From Candidatus Caenarcanales bacterium (GTDB lineage: Bacteria > Cyanobacteriota > Vampirovibrionia > LMEP-6097), in contig JAJTHA010000182.1 of NCBI GenBank assembly GCA_021299565.1, positions 1-7,646 of the forward strand: a stretch of 7,646 nt of DNA, in the 5' to 3' direction. Below, piece by piece: positions 1 to 6,540 of the stretch. The first letter of the stretch is position 1, and each line of letters opens with the position of its first letter. Made by a program: the position numbers and the translations under genes. The notes below the pieces were generated by a model. The model saw only the letters and a program-made list of their open reading frames with translations. It was not told where the DNA came from and did no database searches.

Positions 1-408
1 TGCAACTCTTGTTAATGTTTCTGTTGGTTCAAACTCTATTGCCAATAACAGTGTTCTTTCTAGACACATCGTCAATGGAACTATCATCACTGCTGATTTA
101 GCTGACGCTTCAGTTACTGATGCAAAAATCGTTTCGGTTGCTGGTACAAAAGTAATTGGTCCAGTAGCTAACGCAACAAACGCTGTTAACTCAACTAATG
201 CGACAAATGCTACGAACTTAACTGGCGGTGGTACTGTAACAAACACAGCTATTACAAATTCAACAATCACTAACTCGACATTTACTGGTGGTACTTTAAA
301 CGGTGCAACTCTTGTTAATGTTTCTGTTGGTTCAAACTCTATTGCCAATAACAGTGTTCTTTCTAGACACATCGTCAATGGAACTATCATCACTGCTGAT
401 TTAGCTGA
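1..408 (+). repeat. Exact direct repeat of at least 105 bp (1-105 and 304-408)
   Basis: Bases 1-105 are identical to 304-408; the copies part at a synonymous C/T in the Asp codon at 106/409. The match runs into the left edge and may be longer. It covers the end of the beta-helix quintets and the SRHIVNGTIITADLAD block. Exact identity at synonymous sites points to recent duplication or gene conversion. Confidence 0.9.
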
Positions 409-2653
409 TGCATCAGTTACTGATTCAAAAATCGTTTCGGTTTCTGGCACTAAAGTTACTGGCACTGTTGCTAATGCTACAAATGCAGTTAACGCAACTA
501 ACGCTACAAACTCAGTTAATGCGACTAACTTGACTGGTGGTGGAACAGTTACAAACACAACTGTTACAAATTCAACTATCAGCAACTCAACATTTACTGG
601 TGGAACTCTAAACGGAGCGACTCTTGTTAATGTTTCTGTTGGTTCAAACTCAATCGCGAACAACAGTGTGCTTTCTAGACACATCGTTAACGGAACTATC
701 ATCACTGCTGATTTAGCTGATGCTTCAGTTACTGATCAAAAAATCGTTACAGTTTCTGGTACAAAAGTAATTGGTCCAGTAGCAAATGCTATTAACGCTA
801 CTAACTCAGTTAACGCTACTAACTTGACAGGTGGTGGAACAGTTACAAACACGACTGTAAGCAACTCAACTGTTACAAATTCAAATATCAACAACTCAAT
901 ATTTAACAATGGTGTATTAAACGGTACTACTCTTGTTAACGTAACAATCGGTTCAAATAGCTTGTCTAACAATACTGTTCTTTCTAGACATATCGTTAAC
1001 GGAACTATCATCACTGCTGATTTAGCTGACGCTTCAGTTACTGATGCAAAAATCGTTACGGTTTCTGGCACTAAAGTTATTGGTCCAGTAGCAAATGCAA
1101 CAACTGCTGTTAATGCTACAAACGCTACTAACTTGACAGGTGGTGGAACAGTTACAAACACAACTGTAAACAATTCAACTATCAACAACTCTACATTCTC
1201 AGGTGGTACTATCAACGGTACAACTTTAGTGAATGTGTCTGTTGGTTCAAACTCAATCAACAACAACAGTGTACTTTCAAGACATATAGTTAACGGCACT
1301 ATCATTACTGCTGATTTAGCTGATTCTTCTGTAACTAACGCAAAAATAATTTCAGTTGATGGAACGAAAGTTACTGGTCTTGTTGCTAACGCTACAAATG
1401 CAATTAACGCAACTAATGCAACAAATGCAACAAATGCGACTAATGCTACAAACGCTGTTAACGCAAGCAATATGAGCGGTGGAACAGTTGTCAATTCAAC
1501 TATCACCAACTCAAATTATGTAGGTGGTGTAATTAATGGTGCGTCTCTTGTAAACATTCTTGTTGGTTCAAATAATTTGGTCAACAACACTGTATTCTCT
1601 AGACACATCTCTAACGGCACTATCATTACTGCTGACTTAGCTGATCTATCAGTTACTAACGCTAAAATAGTTTCTGTTGATGGTTCGAAAGTAACTGGCA
1701 CTGTTGCTAACGCAAACAATGCAGTTAACGCAACAAACGCTACTAACTCGCTAAATGCAGTTAACGCAACAAATGCAACTAATGCTACTAACGTAAGCGG
1801 TGGTACAGTTACTAACTCAACAGTTAGCAATTCAACTATCAACAATTCAACTTATATTGGTGGAACTTTAAACGGTACTAACTTGGTTAATGTAACTTTA
1901 GGTTCATCAAGTCTTGCAAATAATAGTGTGCTTTCTAGACACATCGTCAATGGCACTATAATCACTGCAGATCTTGCTGACGGTTCAGTTACAAACTCAA
2001 AAATAGTTTCTGTTGACGGTTCGAAAGTAACTGGCGCAATCAACAATGCCACAAACGCTGTAAATGCAGTAAATGCAACAAACGTTAGTGGAGGCACTGT
2101 TAGTAACTCGACTATTACTTCATCAACAATTACAAATTCAACAATCGCAAACTCAACAACAATTAGTGGTGCACCTATCAACAACTCAACACTTACTAAT
2201 CCAAGTGTTGCTGGTGTAGTAACTATGAACGCTGGATCTTCTGTTTCTGGTAACTTGCCTGTAACTGGTAACGTTTCTGCAACAGGATCAATAAGCGGTT
2301 CTTCGTTAACTGCTCCAACTTTCGTGTTGACTCCATCTGCGCCAACATCAGTTGCTGCAGGTTCAGGAATCTCAGCTGTAACTAACGCAATTATGCGAGT
2401 CCAAGGTTTTGGCGGACCAGTGGTAATCACTGCAAATCCACAAATATCTAAAACTGGTGTAGCTGATGGTCAACTACTAATAGTTAGAGGCTTAAGTAAT
2501 ATCAACACAGTAACCATACTTGATGGTGCTGGTGTGATACTAGCAGCGGCTCCATTCACAATGGGTCAGGACGACGTTCTTACTCTTGTGTACGACGCAA
2601 CTGCTGCTGGTGGTACTGGAGCTTGGTTAGAACTATCTAGATCGGATAGATAG
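1..2653 (+). CDS. Repeat-rich secreted/surface fibre-like protein, 5'-partial
   Basis: The reading frame is open from the window edge (first full codon at 2, TAG stop at 2651-2653), giving at least 883 residues. A TTG at 530 is only an internal Leu codon, because the same repeats continue upstream in frame. Seven units of about 98-112 residues each carry quintets such as STISN-STFTG-GTLNG-ATLVN (pentapeptide-repeat-like), then SRHIVNGTIITADLAD with a KIVSVxGTKVxG tail, then a NAT/NAV tripeptide spacer. More quintets follow (about 2083-2215), then a Ser/Gly/Thr-rich linker. The protein ends in a non-repetitive domain of about 110 residues (from about 2320) with GVADGQLLIVRG, NTVTILDG, a DDVLTLVYD strand and final WLELSRSDR. 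This resembles the small beta-sandwich end domains seen on fibre-like proteins, recognised from pattern only. No cysteine was seen. The N-terminus is outside the window, so secretion is inferred from the neighbouring paralogue. Adhesin or structural fibre is the best guess; the function is unknown. Confidence 0.85.
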   Translation, partial: ATLVNVSVGSNSIANNSVLSRHIVNGTIITADLADASVTDAKIVSVAGTKVIGPVANATNAVNSTNATNATNLTGGGTVTNTAITNSTITNSTFTGGTLNGATLVNVSVGSNSIANNSVLSRHIVNGTIITADLADASVTDSKIVSVSGTKVTGTVANATNAVNATNATNSVNATNLTGGGTVTNTTVTNSTISNSTFTGGTLNGATLVNVSVGSNSIANNSVLSRHIVNGTIITADLADASVTDQKIVTVSGTKVIGPVANAINATNSVNATNLTGGGTVTNTTVSNSTVTNSNINNSIFNNGVLNGTTLVNVTIGSNSLSNNTVLSRHIVNGTIITADLADASVTDAKIVTVSGTKVIGPVANATTAVNATNATNLTGGGTVTNTTVNNSTINNSTFSGGTINGTTLVNVSVGSNSINNNSVLSRHIVNGTIITADLADSSVTNAKIISVDGTKVTGLVANATNAINATNATNATNATNATNAVNASNMSGGTVVNSTITNSNYVGGVINGASLVNILVGSNNLVNNTVFSRHISNGTIITADLADLSVTNAKIVSVDGSKVTGTVANANNAVNATNATNSLNAVNATNATNATNVSGGTVTNSTVSNSTINNSTYIGGTLNGTNLVNVTLGSSSLANNSVLSRHIVNGTIITADLADGSVTNSKIVSVDGSKVTGAINNATNAVNAVNATNVSGGTVSNSTITSSTITNSTIANSTTISGAPINNSTLTNPSVAGVVTMNAGSSVSGNLPVTGNVSATGSISGSSLTAPTFVLTPSAPTSVAAGSGISAVTNAIMRVQGFGGPVVITANPQISKTGVADGQLLIVRGLSNINTVTILDGAGVILAAAPFTMGQDDVLTLVYDATAAGGTGAWLELSRSDR
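2..2090 (+). repeat. Tandem array of seven coding repeats (294-336 bp)
   Basis: Unit starts, taken at the codon opening the [A/T]TLVNV-type motif, lie at 2, 305, 617, 926, 1220, 1541 and 1877. The spacings are 303, 312, 309, 294, 321 and 336 bp, all multiples of three, so the frame is kept. The most conserved part is the SRHI[V/S]NGTIITADLAD block. Length differences come mainly from the number of NAT tripeptides and quintets. Left-hand units are closer to each other in DNA than right-hand ones. Confidence 0.9.
1385..1471 (+). repeat. NAT tripeptide tract (longest in window)
   Basis: The codons spell Ala-Asn then Ala-Thr-Asn, Ala-Ile-Asn and Ala-Val-Asn triplets, with Asn at every third residue for nearly 30 residues. 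Synonymous codons alternate (GCT/GCA/GCG, AAC/AAT, ACA/ACT), so the tract is far more regular in protein than in DNA. Similar shorter tracts end every unit of both large proteins; CDS2 also uses NAQ triplets. Confidence 0.8.
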
Positions 2654-2683
2654 TTTATACCCAAAAAAGTAGATTAATTAACA

Positions 2684-2710
2684 AGGTATTTAAATAAGAG
2701 GATAAAAAAA
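2684..2710 (+). promoter_or_regulatory. Conserved upstream box plus Shine-Dalgarno of CDS2
   Basis: AGGTATTTAAAT at 2684-2695 is followed by a GAGGA Shine-Dalgarno at 2698-2702, 8 nt before the GTG start. The same 12-mer sits at nearly the same distance upstream of the interrupted paralogue (6327-6338), so it is a family-specific element. TATTTA inside it could be a -10 hexamer, but I see no convincing -35. A translational or leader role is equally possible. The SD supports the GTG at 2711 as the start. Confidence 0.5.
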
Positions 2711-5700
2711 GTGAAAAAAATCAATCATCTAGTATTAGCGATCGCAATAGCTCTCTCGGGCTTAGCGAACATGGTAAAAGCGATACCACTCGGCAACAAC
2801 GTTGAGTATATCCAGGTTCCAAGGAATCTTGGTGTAGGCACAATGACCCCGAGAGCCAAAGTAGAAGTTAACGGACAAATCATGATCACCGGCGGTAATC
2901 CTGTCAATGGTTATGTTTTGACGACTAACGCACTTGGTCTTGCAAGTTGGAGACCGGTATCATCGTCAACTACCAACATTAATAATTCGACTGGTACTAA
3001 TGTAACTCTTAATAGCTCGACTATCAATAATTCGACTCTAACAAACTCGACTATTAATAGTTCAACCATTAACAATCCTCTTTTAAATACTGCTAACTTG
3101 ATCAACTCTACTTTCACTGGTGGACTTATCAATGGAGCTATACTTAGAAATGTAACTATACCTGGCAATCCTAATCTTGCGATCTCTAAACTAGTCGCTC
3201 CTGATGGTTCGCCAAATCCTGCGGTTCAAGTTGACAATGATGGCAACACTGGTCTTGGTACTGCTGTTCCTTCAGCTCTTGTTGATATCGGTGGCGGAGT
3301 AAGAAACTTTATTGATGGTATCAATGATCTTCTTGTTAAAGGTGATGCTGAAATCGACGGCGCTATCTTTGCGTCTAGCTTCACTGGTTCTGGTGCTGGC
3401 TTAACTAATATTTCTGGTGGCAATATAACTGGTTCTGTTGCTAATGCCACAAATGCGGTTAATGCTCAAAACGCTATTAATTCTACAAATGCTGTTAATG
3501 CTCAGACTGCAACAACTGCAACTAACGCTACAAACGCTGTTAACGCTCAAAATGCTGTAACTGCAACTAACGCTACTAACGCTGTTAATGCAAGTAATGT
3601 AACTGCTGGTACTGTTAGCAATTCAACAATTACAGGCGGCGTTATCAATGGTGCTATTTTGAGAAACGTAACTATTCCTGGTAATCCAAATCTTGCTATC
3701 TCTAAACTTGTTGCTCCTGATGGTGCTCCAAATCCTGCTGTTCAAGTTGATAACAACGGTAACACTGGTGTTGGCACTGCAACTCCAACTTCTTTATTAG
3801 ATGTTGGTGGTGGTGTTAGAAATTTTGTTGATGGTGTTGATGATGTTCTTGTTAAAGATGATGTAGAAATTGATGGCACTTTATTTGCTAGTTCAGCGTC
3901 TGTTGGCGGTACTGTTACTGCTACTAGCTTCTCTGGTTCTGGTGCGGGTTTAACAAGTATTTCTGGTGCTAATATCACTGGCACTGTTGCTAACGCTCAG
4001 AATGCTGTTAATGCACAAAATGCAACTAATGCACAAAACGCTGTTAATGCAACTAACGCTCAAAATGCTGTTAACGCTCAAACTGCGACTAGCGCAACTA
4101 ATGCACAAACAGCGGTTAATGCTACTAACGCTTCTAATGTTACTGGCGGTAATATTACTAATTCGACTATTACTGGTGGACTTATCAACGGCGCTACTTT
4201 GAGAAATGTCAATCTTACAGGAAATCCTAATTTAAATATTTTCAAACTTGTTGCTCCTGATGGTGCTCCAGACCCGGCTGTTATCGTTGATAACGTTGGT
4301 AACACGGGTATCGGAACTACTTTGCCAACAGCACTTGCTGATATTGGCGGTGGTATCAAAAATTTCATCGATGGAGTAAACGATATCTTGGTGAAAGACG
4401 ATGCTGAAATCGATGGCACTCTTTTTGCAAGTTCTGCAACTATTGGCGGAAATGTTACAGCAACTAGCTTCAGTGGTTCTGGCGCTGGCTTAACTAATAT
4501 CGCTGGTGCAAATGTAACTGGTACTGTTGCTAATGCAACTAACGCCGTGAATGCAACTAACGCTACTAATGCTGTTAATGCTCAAACTGCTACTAATGCT
4601 ACTAACGCTGTTAATGCAACTAATGTAACTGGCGGTACTATTACTAGTTCAACAATCAGAAATGGCACTATCAATGGTTCAACTTTGCTTAATGTCACTC
4701 TTGGCAACAACTCAGTAAATCAAAATGCTCTTGCTAATAACTCTGTTTTCTCAAGACACATTGTTAACGGCACTATTATCACTGCTGATTTAGCTGATGC
4801 TTCTGTTACTGATCCTAAAATCGTTTCAGTAGCGGGTTCAAAAGTTACTGGTACTGTTGCTAATGCTACCAACGCACAAACTGCAGTAACTGCGACTAAT
4901 GCAACTAACGCTCAAAACGCTGTTAACGCAACTAATGTAACTGGCGGTACTATTACTAGTTCAACAATCAGAAATGGCACTATCAATGGTTCAACTTTGA
5001 TTAATGTCACTCTTGGCAACAACTCGGTAAATCAAAATGCTCTTACTAATAACTCTGTTTTCTCAAGACACATTGTTAACGGCACTATCATCACTGCTGA
5101 TTTAGCTGATGCTTCTGTTACTGATCCTAAAATCGTTTCAGTAGCGGGTTCTAAAGTTACTGGCAATGTTAACAGATCAACTTTTGCAGACAATATGGTT
5201 GGTGGCAGCATAAATTCAGCAATAATTACTGGTGGTATTATTAATGGCGCCACTCTTAGAAATGTAACTTTGCCTAATGTTGTTGTTGACAGACTTGTTC
5301 CAGCGGATGGCTCTCCAAATCCTGCGGTTTTTGTAAACAATACGGGGATGACATATATTGGTGGAGCAACTTATGACAATAGTCCTGAGTTAGTAATTCA
5401 GTCTTCTGAATATGCTGAAACTATGTTATCAACCAATAAGGCTGACGGTTATTCTACGATTAGATTTGCTGATCTTGCTGGTGTAGATTGGTCTTTCGTT
5501 TCTAATTGGCCTAGTGCTGGTGCTTTCACCATGTTCAATCACAATGCACCTGCCAATGTTTTTGCCCACTCATTAACCGCTACTCAAGGAGGCAATGTTG
5601 GTATCGCGAACATTATTCCTCAAGTTAAACTTGATGTCGCTGGTGAAGTAAGAGTAGGTAACACGGGGATAGCTTGTACTGCTAATATTGCTGGATCAAT

Positions 5701-6184
5701 GAGATACAACTCTACTGCAAAAGTTATGGAATTCTGTGATGGTTCCAACTGGCTTGCTTTCGGTGCTGGTGGTAGCACAGGTAGTGGAGCTTCTGATAAC
5801 GCTCAATGTAGCGCTGATGGCTTCTATTACGCAGTAGAAGGATCAGAAGTTACAAATGGCGGAGCTAACGCTGGTTATGGAACAGGACCGTCTTCTGCTG
5901 ACTTTGTAAAATGTAACAAAGTTGCTTATATCGATAGAGGTCATAGCTTGACTAGAACATGGACATTCAGATCCCCTCCTAGATCTGGACAAGTTATCTT
6001 TAGAACAACTAGAGATAGAACAGGTCAAAGTATTGGTTCAGGGACTTGGTACTGGTTTGCTCCAAATATCACTTTAACGAATGCAGGACAAGTATTCCAT
6101 GAAGGTAGAGCTTACGGTGTGAATACTTTTACTTGTCAATATGATAAGCCTACTAATCATTTCACTTGTTCAGTAGCCAGATAA
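2711..6184 (+). CDS. Secreted modular repeat protein with Cys-containing C-terminal domain
   Basis: This is a complete gene of 1157 residues with a GTG start, SD at 8 nt and TAA stop. Residues 1-24 are a Sec signal peptide (MKK, hydrophobic core, VKA cleavage motif). Then come LGNNVEYIQVPRNLGVGT and a TPRAKVEVNGQIMITGG segment typical of fibre-like proteins. Residues about 100-150 are Asn/Ser/Thr quintets. Three modules begin near residues 138, 310 and 490, each with SKLVAPDG, a NTGxGTxxP motif, NFxDGxxDxLVKxD, EIDG and SGSGAGLTxI, ending in NAT/NAQ tripeptides. Two near-identical modules (about 641 and 745) carry SRHIVNGTIITADLAD, as in CDS1. A partial fourth module starts near 842. After it come a mixed region, VKLDVAGEVRVGNTG, and GSMRYNSTAKVMEFCDGSNW. 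The last 140 or so residues are a domain I do not recognise. All six cysteines noted (989, 1009, 1033, 1068, 1142, 1153) lie near the C-terminus, suggesting disulfides outside the cytoplasm. An extracellular fibre or adhesin is inferred, not shown. Confidence 0.9.
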   Translation: MKKINHLVLAIAIALSGLANMVKAIPLGNNVEYIQVPRNLGVGTMTPRAKVEVNGQIMITGGNPVNGYVLTTNALGLASWRPVSSSTTNINNSTGTNVTLNSSTINNSTLTNSTINSSTINNPLLNTANLINSTFTGGLINGAILRNVTIPGNPNLAISKLVAPDGSPNPAVQVDNDGNTGLGTAVPSALVDIGGGVRNFIDGINDLLVKGDAEIDGAIFASSFTGSGAGLTNISGGNITGSVANATNAVNAQNAINSTNAVNAQTATTATNATNAVNAQNAVTATNATNAVNASNVTAGTVSNSTITGGVINGAILRNVTIPGNPNLAISKLVAPDGAPNPAVQVDNNGNTGVGTATPTSLLDVGGGVRNFVDGVDDVLVKDDVEIDGTLFASSASVGGTVTATSFSGSGAGLTSISGANITGTVANAQNAVNAQNATNAQNAVNATNAQNAVNAQTATSATNAQTAVNATNASNVTGGNITNSTITGGLINGATLRNVNLTGNPNLNIFKLVAPDGAPDPAVIVDNVGNTGIGTTLPTALADIGGGIKNFIDGVNDILVKDDAEIDGTLFASSATIGGNVTATSFSGSGAGLTNIAGANVTGTVANATNAVNATNATNAVNAQTATNATNAVNATNVTGGTITSSTIRNGTINGSTLLNVTLGNNSVNQNALANNSVFSRHIVNGTIITADLADASVTDPKIVSVAGSKVTGTVANATNAQTAVTATNATNAQNAVNATNVTGGTITSSTIRNGTINGSTLINVTLGNNSVNQNALTNNSVFSRHIVNGTIITADLADASVTDPKIVSVAGSKVTGNVNRSTFADNMVGGSINSAIITGGIINGATLRNVTLPNVVVDRLVPADGSPNPAVFVNNTGMTYIGGATYDNSPELVIQSSEYAETMLSTNKADGYSTIRFADLAGVDWSFVSNWPSAGAFTMFNHNAPANVFAHSLTATQGGNVGIANIIPQVKLDVAGEVRVGNTGIACTANIAGSMRYNSTAKVMEFCDGSNWLAFGAGGSTGSGASDNAQCSADGFYYAVEGSEVTNGGANAGYGTGPSSADFVKCNKVAYIDRGHSLTRTWTFRSPPRSGQVIFRTTRDRTGQSIGSGTWYWFAPNITLTNAGQVFHEGRAYGVNTFTCQYDKPTNHFTCSVAR
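3119..4630 (+). repeat. Three long in-frame modules in CDS2 (516 and 540 bp spacing)
   Basis: The Gly-Gly-[L/V]-I-N-G-A motif recurs with its second Gly codon at 3122, 3638 and 4178. Each copy continues with LRNV, SKLVAPDG, PAVxVDN, GNTGxGT, a [V/A]DIGGG or VDVGGG block, LVKxDxEIDG and SGSGAGLT. A degenerate fourth copy begins at about 5231 and stops after DRLVPADGSPNPAVFVNN. Copies differ at many synonymous sites, so they are older than the pair at 4616-5163. Confidence 0.85.
4616..5163 (+). repeat. Near-identical 312-bp direct duplication carrying the SRHI module
   Basis: Bases 4616-4851 match 4928-5163 with five substitutions by hand alignment (about 98 percent identity), at an offset of 312 bp (104 codons). 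The encoded block includes TITSSTIRNGTINGST, NNSVNQNAL and SRHIVNGTIITADLAD. The SRHI part is shared with the seven CDS1 units; the NNSVNQNAL insert is not. Confidence 0.9.
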
Positions 6185-6213
6185 ATCAAATCTTGCTTAT
6201 AAACAAAACTCTT

Positions 6214-6240
6214 AAATCCCCGCCAAAAGCGGGGATTTTT
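6214..6240 (+). terminator. Rho-independent terminator after CDS2
   Basis: A perfect 10-bp stem, AAATCCCCGC (6214-6223) with GCGGGGATTT (6229-6238), closes a CAAAA loop and runs into a T tract (6236-6240). It lies 30 nt after the CDS2 stop. No comparable hairpin exists between CDS1 and CDS2, so those two may share a transcript ending here. Confidence 0.9.
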
Positions 6241-6249
6241 GTATTTGAT

Positions 6250-6319
6250 GGTTTCCTGAAACCTAGTTTAAATGGTCTGGGTTAGATAGATGATAATCTA
6301 AACCACTAAAAGTGGGTTA
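6250..6319 (+). promoter_or_regulatory. Leader/promoter region with inverted repeats before third paralogue
   Basis: GGTTTC-CT-GAAACC (6250-6263) is a short perfect inverted repeat. GGGTTAGAT (6279-6287) pairs 8 of 9 with ATCTAAACC (6296-6304). GGGTTA occurs again at 6314-6319, so the AACC at 6301-6304 could pair to either side. GATAAT at 6292-6297 resembles a -10 hexamer, but the -35 is poor. An operator, a transcript leader fold or chance are all possible. Confidence 0.3.
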
Positions 6320-6326
6320 AATAAAT

Positions 6327-6352
6327 AGGTATTTAAATCAAAAGGATAAGCA
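6327..6352 (+). promoter_or_regulatory. Second copy of the conserved upstream box, with Shine-Dalgarno
   Basis: AGGTATTTAAAT at 6327-6338 is identical to 2684-2695 and begins 26 nt before the GTG, against 27 nt for CDS2. AAAGGA at 6341-6346 is the Shine-Dalgarno, 6 nt before the start. It supports GTG 6353 as a genuine start. Confidence 0.5.
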
Positions 6353-6487
6353 GTGAAAAAAATCTATCATCTAGTCTTTGTGGTCGCGATAATTCTAACG
6401 AGTTTAGCATCAAATGTTCAAGCTATCTCACTTGGTAATAATGTTGAATATATCCAAGTCCCAAGAAACTTAGGGGTCGGCATGTAG
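6353..6487 (+). pseudogene. Third fibre-family paralogue, truncated by IS insertion
   Basis: The GTG at 6353 opens a 44-codon frame ending in TAG at 6485-6487. Residues 1-24 are a signal peptide ending VQA, followed by ISLGNNVEYIQVPRNLGVG. About 32 of the first 43 residues match the N-terminus of CDS2. Homology stops exactly at base 6482: CDS2 continues GGC ACA ATG, while here GGC A is followed by the IS end TGTAG, which supplies the stop. The rest of the gene presumably resumes beyond the right end of the IS, outside the window. It was probably a full-length relative of CDS2 before insertion and should now yield only a short secreted peptide. Confidence 0.85.
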
Positions 6488-6498
6488 TGTACCCCATA

Positions 6499-6530
6499 TA
6501 CTAGACACTAGTAATTAGTTAAAATATTAG
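6499..6530 (+). promoter_or_regulatory. Possible IS promoter overlapping a perfect palindrome
   Basis: TACTAG-ACA-CTAGTA (6499-6513) is a perfect 6-bp inverted repeat with a 3-nt centre. TAGACA (6502-6507) inside it matches 5 of 6 of a -35 hexamer and is 17 nt from TATTAG (6525-6530), a 4 of 6 match to a -10. A weak promoter for orfA, possibly autoregulated by OrfA, fits IS3 biology. The match is modest. Confidence 0.35.
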
Positions 6531-6540
6531 GTAATAACAA

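Noticed and set aside
530..532. TTG at 530 as the start of CDS1
   Set aside because: The frame is open and carries the same repeat units back to position 2; this TTG is the Leu of a repeated TNLTGGG motif and has no Shine-Dalgarno.
1..2090. CRISPR-like regular repeats
   Set aside because: Repeats are about 300 bp, in frame and coding, with no short repeat-spacer structure and no cas genes.
736..2430. Long minus-strand open frames opposite CDS1 (about 109-257 codons), rich in Leu/Val/Ala/Phe
   Set aside because: They are reverse-complement shadows of the Asn/Thr/Ala repeat codons, which rarely give stops in that frame. They have no ribosome binding sites and only low-complexity peptide.
2654..2710. 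Terminator or separate promoter between CDS1 and CDS2
   Set aside because: No stable hairpin with a T tract was seen, and no convincing -35/-10 pair; only the conserved box and the Shine-Dalgarno are supportable.
3966..4202. Short + strand frame rich in Leu/Met/Gln inside CDS2
   Set aside because: It is a shifted reading of the NAT/NAQ tripeptides inside a confident gene.
2725..5340. Minus-strand open frames opposite CDS2
   Set aside because: Same cause: repeat shadows that follow the module period and lack independent signals.
5843..6028. Ser/Cys-rich minus-strand frame of 61 codons
   Set aside because: It lies wholly within the C-terminal domain of CDS2, with no supporting start signal or recognisable protein.
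2711..6184. Peptidase_S74 intramolecular chaperone at the CDS2 C-terminus
   Set aside because: The VKLDVAGEVRV and GSMRYNSTAKVMEF segments often precede such domains, but the visible C-terminus lacks a recognisable S74 sequence and contains a Cys-bearing domain instead.
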